Shown: positions 1-5,036 of the stretch, piece after piece
How positions within the stretch are numbered: position 1 is the stretch's first letter
Layout: the number at the start of each line of letters is the position of its first letter
Assembly (NCBI GenBank): GCA_017744755.1
Contig: JAGIAU010000130.1
Coordinates: 1-6,119 of the forward strand
DNA length: 6,119 bases
Reading direction: 5' to 3'
Source of the DNA: Microbacteriaceae bacterium
GTDB taxonomy: Bacteria; Actinomycetota; Actinomycetes; Actinomycetales; Microbacteriaceae
Notes under the pieces: generated by a model
Seen by the model: only the letters and a program-made list of their open reading frames with translations
What the model was told of the DNA's origin: nothing
Databases searched by the model: none
Translations under genes and position numbers: made by a program

Positions 1-187
1 CGCCTTCCCCGCTCCGCCCGCTGCCGCCCAGGCCCCCGTGTTCACGGATCCGCCCGCCGCGCCCGTCGAGCCCGCCGCCCCGGCCGCTCCCCTCGATCGG
101 CCCGAGGCCCCCGGCGCGCCCAGCCCGGCCTTCCCACCGGCGCCCCCGGCTCCGCCGGTCCAGCCCTGGCCGCCCGCGCAGCCCTGA
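1..187 (+). CDS. C-terminal end of a Pro/Ala-rich protein (5' partial)
   Basis: An open frame enters from the left edge (first whole codon at base 2) and ends at TGA 185-187, giving 61 visible residues. The peptide is low complexity and dominated by Pro and Ala, with scattered acidic residues and one Trp near the end (motifs such as PPAPPAPP and QPWPPAQP). About 89% of codons end in G or C. No domain is visible. Such tails are common as flexible cytoplasmic or wall-spanning extensions of actinobacterial membrane proteins and kinases, but the family cannot be named from this piece. Another forward frame is also open through here, as expected in GC-rich DNA. I prefer this one because of its codon bias, its coherent Pro/Ala composition and the hairpin that starts 10 bases after its stop. 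The gene start is outside the window. Confidence 0.55.
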   Translation, partial: AFPAPPAAAQAPVFTDPPAAPVEPAAPAAPLDRPEAPGAPSPAFPPAPPAPPVQPWPPAQP

Positions 188-196
188 CGCGCCCGC

Positions 197-235
197 CGAC
201 GACGGAGGGCGATGGGTCGAAGGACCCTGTCGTCG
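197..235 (+). terminator. Hairpin after the Pro-rich gene, possible terminator
   Basis: An outer 7-bp stem (CGACGAC at 197-203 with GTCGTCG at 229-235) encloses an internal loop and a perfect inner 5-bp stem (GGGTC 214-218 with GACCC 223-227) closed by the tetraloop GAAG. It begins 10 bases after the upstream stop codon. No U-run follows, so it is not a textbook intrinsic terminator. U-poor hairpins after genes are usual in actinobacteria. It could also act as an mRNA-stabilising structure. Confidence 0.4.
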
Positions 236-249
236 CCGCGCGGCTCGAC

Positions 250-255
250 TAGCCT
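250..255 (+). promoter_or_regulatory. Candidate -10 element for the 317-649 gene
   Basis: TAGCCT fits the actinobacterial sigma-70-type TANNNT pattern. The best -35 at a 17-base spacing is CTGTCG (227-232), matching TTGACA at only three of six positions. A start about 7 bases downstream would leave a leader of roughly 55 bases, enough for the clear ribosome binding site at 301-306. A small inverted repeat (GCCTC 252-256 with GAGGC 260-264) overlaps the element. The call rests on one weak hexamer in a 129-base gap that must otherwise hold the promoter of this gene. Confidence 0.3.
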
Positions 256-300
256 CGGCGAGGCGCCGTGATCCGGCGCGCCCGAGCACAGCACATCCTG

Positions 301-306
301 AAGGAG
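301..306 (+). promoter_or_regulatory. Strong Shine-Dalgarno site for the 317-649 gene
   Basis: AAGGAG lies 10 bases before the ATG at 317. It is the best ribosome binding site in the window and fixes this start. It also argues that the small frame is a real gene rather than one of the many overlapping shadow frames here. Confidence 0.75.
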
Positions 307-316
307 CAGCCTCTCC

Positions 317-649
317 ATGGCCAGCATCATCGGCGCCTGGTCCGTCGTCCAGAAGTCCATCGTCGGCACGTCGGAGTCGACGTTCACGTTCACCGAGGCG
401 GGCGGGACGATCCGCCTCGACATCACCGGCAGCAGGATGGCGATCACGCCCGTCGAGGTCGTGCAGACCGGCGACGTCGTCGTCATCACGCTCGACATGT
501 CCAAGCCCCTGCCGACCCGCGTCATGATGACGCTGCAGCTCGTCGGCGATCGCTTCACCGGGAACACGCAGGCCCGCTTCCTGCCGTCCGGCACGCTCGA
601 GGGCACGCGGCGGCAATTCGCCCCGGTCGCGGACGTCCCGGTCGCCTGA
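317..649 (+). CDS. Small beta-rich hypothetical protein, 110 residues
   Basis: I do not recognise the family. The protein has no signal peptide, no membrane segment and no cysteine, so it is probably soluble and cytoplasmic. The sequence alternates short hydrophobic stretches with Gly/Thr/Asp turns (about residues 4-12, 20-27, 30-36, 41-49, 52-60, 69-76 and 78-88), which suggests an all-beta barrel or sandwich. The N-terminal IIGAWSV resembles the G-x-W start of lipocalin-like or calycin folds, and residues 78-83 (DRFTGN) suit a late barrel strand. That resemblance is inference from pattern only. The start is set by AAGGAG 10 bases upstream, and the stop is TGA 647-649. It is convergent with tyrA, with 29 bases between the two stops, and seems to be a single-gene unit with its own promoter. 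Frame, codon bias and ribosome binding site make it a convincing gene; its function is unknown. Confidence 0.8.
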   Translation: MASIIGAWSVVQKSIVGTSESTFTFTEAGGTIRLDITGSRMAITPVEVVQTGDVVVITLDMSKPLPTRVMMTLQLVGDRFTGNTQARFLPSGTLEGTRRQFAPVADVPVA

Positions 650-650
650 G

Positions 651-667
651 CCGGCCGCGCGGGTCGG
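651..667 (+). terminator. Short hairpin between convergent genes
   Basis: CCGGCC (651-656) can pair with GGTCGG (662-667) around a 5-base loop, with one G-U pair, when read as plus-strand RNA. On the minus strand the same arms have an A-C mismatch, so it would serve the 317-649 gene better than tyrA. There is no U-run and the stem is short. It is offered only because the 29-base gap between two convergent stop codons is where termination would be expected. Confidence 0.28.
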
Positions 668-678
668 GGTCGGACGGT

Positions 679-1761
679 TCACTCCGACGCCCCGATCCGC
701 CACCCGGCGGCCTCGAGGTCGGCGATGAGCCGCGCCTCCGCCTCGGGGAGCACGGCGATCTCGGCGATGCCGACCTGGGCGCCGGGCGAGTGCTCGAGAC
801 GGAGGTCCTCCATGTTGACCCCGAGGTCGCCGATCTCGGTGAGCAGCCGAGCGAGCTCGCCGGGGCGGTCGTCGACGAGCACCGTGATCGTGGCGAAGCG
901 CTTCGAGGTGCCGTGCTTGCCGGGGATCCGGGCGACGCCCGCGCCGCCGGCGGCGATCGTCTCCGCGACCGCACGGCGCGCGCCCGGCGCCGACGGGTCT
1001 TGCAGCGCGGCGATGGCGGCATCGAGGTCGGTGCGGTAGCCGCTGAGGACCTCGACGACGGCCGGCGCGTTCGCCCCGAGGATCTGCACCCACAACGCGG
1101 GATCGCTCGCCGCGATGCGGGTCGTGTCGCGCAGGCCCTGACCGGCGAGGGCGACGGCCTCGTCGGGCGCCTCCGTGAGACGGGCGGCGAGCAGACTCGA
1201 CACGAGCTGCGGGACGTGGCTGACGAGGGCGACGGCGCGGTCGTGCGCCGTGGCGTCCATCCGGACCGGGGTGGCGCCCAGGTCGAGCGCGAGCGCCTCG
1301 ACGGCGCGCCAGGCGATGCCCGCCGCGGCCGGCGCGGCGATGACCCACGGCCGGCCGATGAACAGGTCGGCACGGGCGGAGACGGTGCCGCCGCGCTCGC
1401 GCCCGGCCATGGGGTGCGAGCCGACGTAGCGGGACAGGTCCGCGCCGGCGGCTGAGAGCTCGGCGAGGATCCCGGACTTGACGCTCGCCACGTCGGTGAC
1501 GATCGCGGCGGGGTGCGAGGCGAGCTCCGTGGCGACGATCTCGGCGGTCACGTCCGGCGGGACGGCGACGACGACGAGGGCGGGCCGGTCGTCGGGCCGT
1601 TCCGCGCGGCCGGCGCCGTAGTCGGCCGCGAGCGAGACCGCGGACCTCGAGTGGTCCGCGAGGGCGACGTCGACGCCGAGCGCCGTGAGCGCCTGCCCGA
1701 TGCTCGCCCCGAGGAGACCCGCGCCGACGACGCGGACGGGGCCCTGCGTGCGCGCCGTCAT
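679..1761 (-). CDS. tyrA: Prephenate dehydrogenase with C-terminal ACT domain
   Basis: This 360-residue cytoplasmic enzyme should convert prephenate with NAD+ to 4-hydroxyphenylpyruvate, CO2 and NADH, the committed step to tyrosine. The N-terminal Rossmann fold has the glycine motif GAGLLG at 13-18. The conserved catalytic-site motif SHPMAG is at 115-120 (His116). A helical dehydrogenase domain follows, with SHVPQ at 181-185 and RDTTRIA at 211-217. From about 289 to the end there is an ACT domain (DRPGEL near 298-303, DLRLEHSPG near 319-327), which in this family usually gives amino-acid feedback control. The length is normal for the ACT-bearing form. The ATG at 1759-1761 overlaps the rluB TGA as ATGA, with GAGG 4 bases upstream, so translation is probably coupled. 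The frame stays open far upstream antisense-style inside rluB, but homology begins only at this ATG. Use of arogenate instead of prephenate cannot be excluded. Confidence 0.95.
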   Translation of the reverse strand: MTARTQGPVRVVGAGLLGASIGQALTALGVDVALADHSRSAVSLAADYGAGRAERPDDRPALVVVAVPPDVTAEIVATELASHPAAIVTDVASVKSGILAELSAAGADLSRYVGSHPMAGRERGGTVSARADLFIGRPWVIAAPAAAGIAWRAVEALALDLGATPVRMDATAHDRAVALVSHVPQLVSSLLAARLTEAPDEAVALAGQGLRDTTRIAASDPALWVQILGANAPAVVEVLSGYRTDLDAAIAALQDPSAPGARRAVAETIAAGGAGVARIPGKHGTSKRFATITVLVDDRPGELARLLTEIGDLGVNMEDLRLEHSPGAQVGIAEIAVLPEAEARLIADLEAAGWRIGASE

Positions 1762-2570
1762 TCCGCCTCGTCCCGTCCTGCCGGTGCGTTCCGCCGTCCC
1801 GGCGTGCCTGCGGCGTCCGCCGCGCCCTGCTTGCCCAGCTTGAGCAAGGCCCCCAATTCTACGGGCGTGACGTCGCGCGTCCGTCCCGTGCCGAGGCTGC
1901 CGAGGCGCAGCGGGCCGAACTGCCGCCGCACGAGCTCGAGGACCGGATGGTCGACGGCGTCGAGCATGCGGCGCACGATGCGGTTGCGGCCGGAGTGGAG
2001 CGTGAGCTCCACGATGGAGGTGCCGCCGCTGTGCCCGGTGACGCGCGCCGCATCCGCGGCGATCGGCCCGTCCTCGAGCTCGACGCCCTGGCGGAGCCGC
2101 TGGACGGTCGCCGGGGTCACCTTCCCCCGCACCTTCGCGACGTACGTCTTCTCCACGCCGAACGACGGATGCGCGAGGACATGCGCGAGATCGCCGTCGT
2201 TCGTCAGCAGCAGCAGGCCGCTCGTGTCGTAGTCGAGGCGGCCGACGTTGTAGAGCCGCTCCTCGTAGCCGCTCGTGAAGGCGGCGAGGTCGGGGCGCCC
2301 GCGGTCGTCGGACATGGAGCTGACGACGCCGGTCGGCTTGTTCAGCACGACGTAGCGCTTGGACGCGTCGAGCTGGACCGGGATGCCGTCGACCTCGATC
2401 TGCGCGGTCGGCAGCACGCGCTGGCCGAGCTCGGCGACGCGGCCGTCGACCGTGACGCGGCCCTCCGAGATGAACTGCTCGACGACGCGGCGGCTCGCGA
2501 CGCCCGCGGCGGCGAGCACCTTCTGCAGCCGCTCCCCCTCCGGGTTCGGCTCGCGCAGCCACTCAGGCAT
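1758..2570 (-). CDS. rluB: 23S rRNA pseudouridine synthase, RsuA/RluB type
   Basis: This 270-residue enzyme should isomerise a uridine in 23S rRNA; in E. coli RluB the target is U2605. An S4 RNA-binding domain covers about 13-60 (RLQKVLAAAGVASRR, EGRVTVDG). The catalytic domain starts near 72 with the LNKP motif at 76-79. The signature GRLDYDTSGLLLL at 110-122 holds the catalytic Asp113. EKTY is at 140-143 and the GRNRIVRRM motif at 194-202, all typical of the RsuA/RluB/RluE/RluF branch. Residues from about 247 form a Gly/Ala/Arg tail of low complexity that I take as non-conserved. The ATG at 2568-2570 overlaps the end of scpB by 8 bases and has no good Shine-Dalgarno site, so it probably depends on ribosomes finishing scpB. 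The position after scpAB matches other actinobacteria, where this gene is a constant member of the cluster. Exact target specificity is inferred from family. Confidence 0.94.
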   Translation of the reverse strand: MPEWLREPNPEGERLQKVLAAAGVASRRVVEQFISEGRVTVDGRVAELGQRVLPTAQIEVDGIPVQLDASKRYVVLNKPTGVVSSMSDDRGRPDLAAFTSGYEERLYNVGRLDYDTSGLLLLTNDGDLAHVLAHPSFGVEKTYVAKVRGKVTPATVQRLRQGVELEDGPIAADAARVTGHSGGTSIVELTLHSGRNRIVRRMLDAVDHPVLELVRRQFGPLRLGSLGTGRTRDVTPVELGALLKLGKQGAADAAGTPGRRNAPAGRDEAE

Positions 2571-3135
2571 CGACGTCGAACCCGTCCCGGCCGTCCTCGA
2601 GCAGCGGCGCCACGCGCGGCAGCTCCTCGATGGAGTTGATGCCGAGCTGCACGAGCAGCAGATCGGTCGTCTCGTAGTGGATCGCGCCCGTCTCCGGGTC
2701 GGTGAACGCCTCCTGGATGAGCCCGCGGCCCACGAGCGTCTTGACGACCGAGTCGACGTTGACGGAACGCACCGCGGCGATCTGCGGCCGCGAGATCGGC
2801 TGCTTGTAGGCGACGACGGCGAGCGTCTCGAGCGCGGCCTGCGAGAGCCGTGTCGGGGTCTGCGTCAGCACGAACTCGCGGACGACCTCGTCGTGCTCCG
2901 GCCGGACGTAGATGCGCCAGCCGCCGCCGACCTCGCGCAGCTCGAAGCCGCGGCGGGGCCCGCCCGCCTCGCCGTCGTAGTCGGCGACGAGGCGCTCGAC
3001 GGACTGGCGCACCGCGGGCACCGGCGCGCCGAGGGCGGTCGCGAGCGTCACGAGCGACTGCGGCTCGTCGGCGACCATGAGGACCGCCTCGACGCGGCGC
3101 TCGAGGTCGATCGGGGCGATCGGCTCAGTTGTCAT
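2563..3135 (-). CDS. scpB: Segregation and condensation protein B
   Basis: ScpB (190 residues) dimerises and binds the ScpA kleisin in the SMC-ScpAB condensin, which organises and helps separate the chromosome. Two winged-helix domains are expected. The first covers about 8-90, with the VEAVLMVADEP start near 15-25 and GFELREVGGGWRIY near 63-76. The second, about 94-172, carries the family signature LSQAALETLAVVAYKQPISR at 97-116 followed by a recognition-helix stretch with NVDSV at 126-130. The LGINSIEELP ending at 164-173 is also typical. The length is normal. The ATG at 3133-3135 lies inside the end of scpA (11-base overlap) and has GGAG 6 bases upstream within scpA, which supports this start. 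The short acidic C-terminus overlaps the rluB start. Coupled translation with scpA would help keep the two subunits in fixed proportion. Confidence 0.95.
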   Translation of the reverse strand: MTTEPIAPIDLERRVEAVLMVADEPQSLVTLATALGAPVPAVRQSVERLVADYDGEAGGPRRGFELREVGGGWRIYVRPEHDEVVREFVLTQTPTRLSQAALETLAVVAYKQPISRPQIAAVRSVNVDSVVKTLVGRGLIQEAFTDPETGAIHYETTDLLLVQLGINSIEELPRVAPLLEDGRDGFDVDA

Positions 3136-3976
3136 AGTCGGCTCCGAGGTTGGCGAGGGCGTCGTCCGACCAGTGCTCGGCCGTCCAGCGCACCGTGAGT
3201 TCGCCGAGCGGCTCGAGCTGCTCGAACGAGACGGCGGCGCCGCGGTACAGCTCCAGCACCGCGAGGAAGCGGGCGACGATGACGCCCTTCTGCTCGACGC
3301 CGGCGATGAGCTGACGGAAGGTCAGCGGCTCGCCGCGGCGCAGCAGCGCGGCGACCTCGGCCGCCTGCTCCCGGATCGAGACGAGCGGGGCGTGCAGGTG
3401 CTCGAGGCCGACGACCGGGATCGCCTTCGGCGCGAACGCGAGCGCCGCGAGGGCGGCGAAGTCCTCGGGCGACGTCGTCCAGACGAGGTCGGGCGTCTGC
3501 CGGCGGAACCGGTCCTCGAGGCGCACGCTGCGCCAGTGCCGCCCGGTCTCCTGGTCGAACCGCGTCCCGAACCACTGCGAGGCGAGCTTGAACGCCCGGT
3601 ACTGCAGGAGCCGTGCGAAGAGCAGGTCGCGCGCCTCGAGGGCCGCGACATCCTCCGCGTCGACGAGCTCGCCCTGCGGCAGCAGGCCGACGATCTTCAT
3701 GTCGAGCAGCGTCGCGGCGACGACGAGGAACTCGCTCGCCCGGTCGAGTTGCTCGGCGCCGTCGAGCGCGCGCACGTAGCGGATGAACTCGTCGGTGACG
3801 GCGCTCAGGGCCACCTCGGTGATGTCGAGCTCGTGCTTCGCGATGAGGCGCAGCAGCAGGTCGAACGGGCCGTCGAAGTTCTCGAGGGTGATGGAGAACG
3901 CGCCGTCGCCGGAGGGGCGTTCCGCAGCCGCCTCGTGGAGGGCGTCCTGCTCCGCCGTCCCGGCAGTGCGCACCAT
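3125..3976 (-). CDS. scpA: Segregation and condensation protein A (kleisin)
   Basis: ScpA (283 residues) is the kleisin that bridges the heads of the SMC dimer and recruits ScpB. The N-terminal SMC-binding helical region begins with the family hallmark ENFDGPFDLLLRLI at 32-45, followed by KHELDITEVALSAVTDEF near 48-64 and SEFLVVAATLLDMK at 81-94. The middle (about 105-200) holds a helix-rich linker with several aromatic residues. The C-terminal winged helix that contacts the other SMC head is about 215-270 (FRQLIAGVEQKGVIVARFLAVLEL broken into helices, then LGELTVRW). The first 27 residues are non-conserved and hydrophilic. The ATG at 3974-3976 directly abuts GGAGGG; a GTG at codon 2 is the only close alternative, so the start is uncertain by one codon. 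It follows the ParA-like gene after 28 bases and overlaps scpB by 11. Confidence 0.95.
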   Translation of the reverse strand: MVRTAGTAEQDALHEAAAERPSGDGAFSITLENFDGPFDLLLRLIAKHELDITEVALSAVTDEFIRYVRALDGAEQLDRASEFLVVAATLLDMKIVGLLPQGELVDAEDVAALEARDLLFARLLQYRAFKLASQWFGTRFDQETGRHWRSVRLEDRFRRQTPDLVWTTSPEDFAALAALAFAPKAIPVVGLEHLHAPLVSIREQAAEVAALLRRGEPLTFRQLIAGVEQKGVIVARFLAVLELYRGAAVSFEQLEPLGELTVRWTAEHWSDDALANLGADYDN

Positions 3977-3988
3977 CCCTCCAGCCTA
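3977..3988 (-). promoter_or_regulatory. Candidate -10 hexamer and abutting purine-rich site before scpA
   Basis: Read on the minus strand, TAGGCT (3988-3983) fits TANNNT and is followed at once by GGAGGG (3982-3977) and then the scpA ATG. GGAGGG touches the ATG, too close for a normal Shine-Dalgarno site; it would be nearer to working with GTG at codon 2. If TAGGCT is a -10 element, transcription would start about at the ATG and give a leaderless scpA-scpB-rluB-tyrA transcript. No convincing -35 is seen at 16-18 bases. Both readings are tentative. Confidence 0.3.
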
Positions 3989-4010
3989 GGGGCGGGCCAT
4001 GGGGCTAGGC
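3984..4010 (-). repeat. Inverted repeat across the parA-like/scpA junction
   Basis: GCCTAG (3984-3989) and CTAGGC (4005-4010) form a perfect 6-base inverted repeat around a 15-base G/C-rich loop. One arm overlaps the stop codon of the ParA-like gene and the other the candidate scpA -10 hexamer. It could be a weak attenuator, a protein-binding site or chance. The CTAG core, which is rare in many bacterial genomes, is the only reason to record it. Confidence 0.25.
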
Positions 4011-4952
4011 GATCGCCTGCCGGGCGATGAGCTCGCGGCCGACCTGCTCGTAGGCCTGCGATGCGGCGTGGTCCGGCGCGTACACGCTCACCGGCACGCC
4101 CGCGACGGAGGCGTCGGGGAACTTCACGGTGCGGTGGATGACCGTCTCGAGCACGTCGTCGCCGAAGGTCTCGACGAGCCGCTCCATGACCTCGCGCGAG
4201 TGCAGCGTGCGCGGGTCGTACATGGTCGCGAGGATGCCGTCGAGCTGGAGCGCCGGGTTGAGCCGGTCGTGCACCTTCTCGATGGTCTCGATGAGGAGGG
4301 CGACGCCGCGGAGGGCGAAGAACTCGCACTCCATGGGGATGAGGACGCCATGCGCGGCGGTGAGCGCGTTCACCGTGAGGAGGCCGAGCGAGGGCTGGCA
4401 GTCGATGAGGACGACGTCGTACTCGTCGGTGACGGCGCGGAGCACGCGGGCCAGGATCGACTCGCGGGCGACCTCGCCGACGAGCTGGACCTCGGCGGCG
4501 GACAGGTCGATGTTCGCGGGGATGACGTCGAGACCGGGGACGGAGCTCGGCTTGATGGCCTTGCGGATGTCCCGCTCGTTGCCGACGAGCAGGTCGTACA
4601 CCGTGACGGCGTCGTGCGAGGGGATCGCGAGGCCGGCCGTCAGTGCGCCCTGCGGGTCGAAGTCGACGGCGAGCACGCGGCGGCCGTCGGCGGCGAGGGA
4701 GGCGCCGAGGTTGATGGTCGTCGTCGTCTTGCCGACGCCGCCCTTCTGGTTGCACATCGCGATGATGCGGGCGGGGCCGTGCTGACGCAGCGGCGCCGGG
4801 GCGGGGAACACGCGGAGCGGCCGGCCGGTCGCGCCGTATTCGACGCCGGCCTTGCGCGGCGCGGCGCCGCCGTCGATCTGGCCGAGGCGCTCCGGGGCTG
4901 CCGGCGCGCCGGGCGCGGCGTGCGGGTTGGCCCGGTCCGGTGTCGCGTTCAT
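4005..4952 (-). CDS. ParA/Soj-family ATPase of the scpAB cluster
   Basis: This 315-residue P-loop ATPase belongs to the ParA/MinD group, whose ATP-driven dimers bind DNA non-specifically. The deviant Walker A motif KGGVGKTTT is at 70-78, with the signature Lys70 and P-loop Lys75. Walker A-prime is DFDPQG at 97-102 and Walker B is VLIDCQPSLG at 181-190 (Asp184). Residues 1-62 are an N-terminal extension, Pro/Ala-rich at first, then ending in TGRPLRVF before the core; such an extension is usual in this actinobacterial subgroup. An in-frame TAG at 4964-4962 blocks any longer start, so ATG 4952 is the first possible one. There is no good Shine-Dalgarno site. No parB gene or parS-like palindrome is nearby, so this is an orphan ParA next to condensin genes, not the origin-proximal parAB pair. 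In Mycobacterium tuberculosis the matching gene is Rv1708. Its exact job is not established. Confidence 0.92.
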   Translation of the reverse strand: MNATPDRANPHAAPGAPAAPERLGQIDGGAAPRKAGVEYGATGRPLRVFPAPAPLRQHGPARIIAMCNQKGGVGKTTTTINLGASLAADGRRVLAVDFDPQGALTAGLAIPSHDAVTVYDLLVGNERDIRKAIKPSSVPGLDVIPANIDLSAAEVQLVGEVARESILARVLRAVTDEYDVVLIDCQPSLGLLTVNALTAAHGVLIPMECEFFALRGVALLIETIEKVHDRLNPALQLDGILATMYDPRTLHSREVMERLVETFGDDVLETVIHRTVKFPDASVAGVPVSVYAPDHAASQAYEQVGRELIARQAIA

Positions 4953-5036
4953 GCCGCGATGCTAAGCCCGGCTCCGGCATGTCCCCCGCCGTACACGCGC
5001 GCTCCCGCCGGGCCCGCTTCATCCTCTGGTTGAGGG
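4953..5036 (-). other. Gap between the UvrA-like gene and the ParA-like gene
   Basis: These 84 bases follow the TAA of the UvrA-like gene. Apart from the candidate parA promoter I find no convincing terminator hairpin and no small gene. A short frame starting at ATG 4980-4978 would run into the ParA-like gene in another frame and has no support. Whether transcription reads through from the UvrA-like gene is therefore open. Confidence 0.5.
4959..4985 (-). promoter_or_regulatory. Candidate leaderless promoter of the ParA-like gene
   Basis: Read on the minus strand, TAGCAT (4964-4959) fits TANNNT and stands 6 bases before the ATG, so a transcript would begin at or within a base or so of the start codon. 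GGGACA (4985-4980) shares the GACA of a TTGACA -35 but the spacer is only 15 bases. The lack of a Shine-Dalgarno site agrees with leaderless translation, which is frequent in actinobacteria. A direct repeat of CGGCGGG (5010-5004 and 4991-4985) lies just upstream but may be composition only. Confidence 0.4.

Noticed and set aside
268..1455. Long plus-strand open frame of about 395 codons crossing the small gene and tyrA
   Set aside because: Its product is Arg/Asp/His-rich low complexity with no domain, and it lies antisense to clearly recognised tyrA. It is a GC-rich shadow frame.
1762..2562. Upstream extension of the tyrA frame into rluB
   Set aside because: The extra 267 codons have no homology-like content and duplicate rluB in another frame. 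The dehydrogenase fold starts right after ATG 1761, which has a GAGG site and the ATGA overlap.
4007..4018. 12-base palindrome AGGCGATCGCCT at the end of the ParA-like gene
   Set aside because: It is not the parS consensus and codes for the last residues of the protein. A GC-rich palindrome of this size can occur by chance.
4985..5010. Two CGGCGGG copies 19 bases apart upstream of the ParA-like gene
   Set aside because: Seven-base G/C repeats are common in DNA of this composition, and there is no further symmetry to suggest an operator.
3999..5033. Plus-strand open frame of about 344 codons opposite the ParA-like gene
   Set aside because: It mirrors the whole ParA-like gene, whose motifs are unmistakable. 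The predicted peptide is acidic/Arg-rich with no family resemblance.
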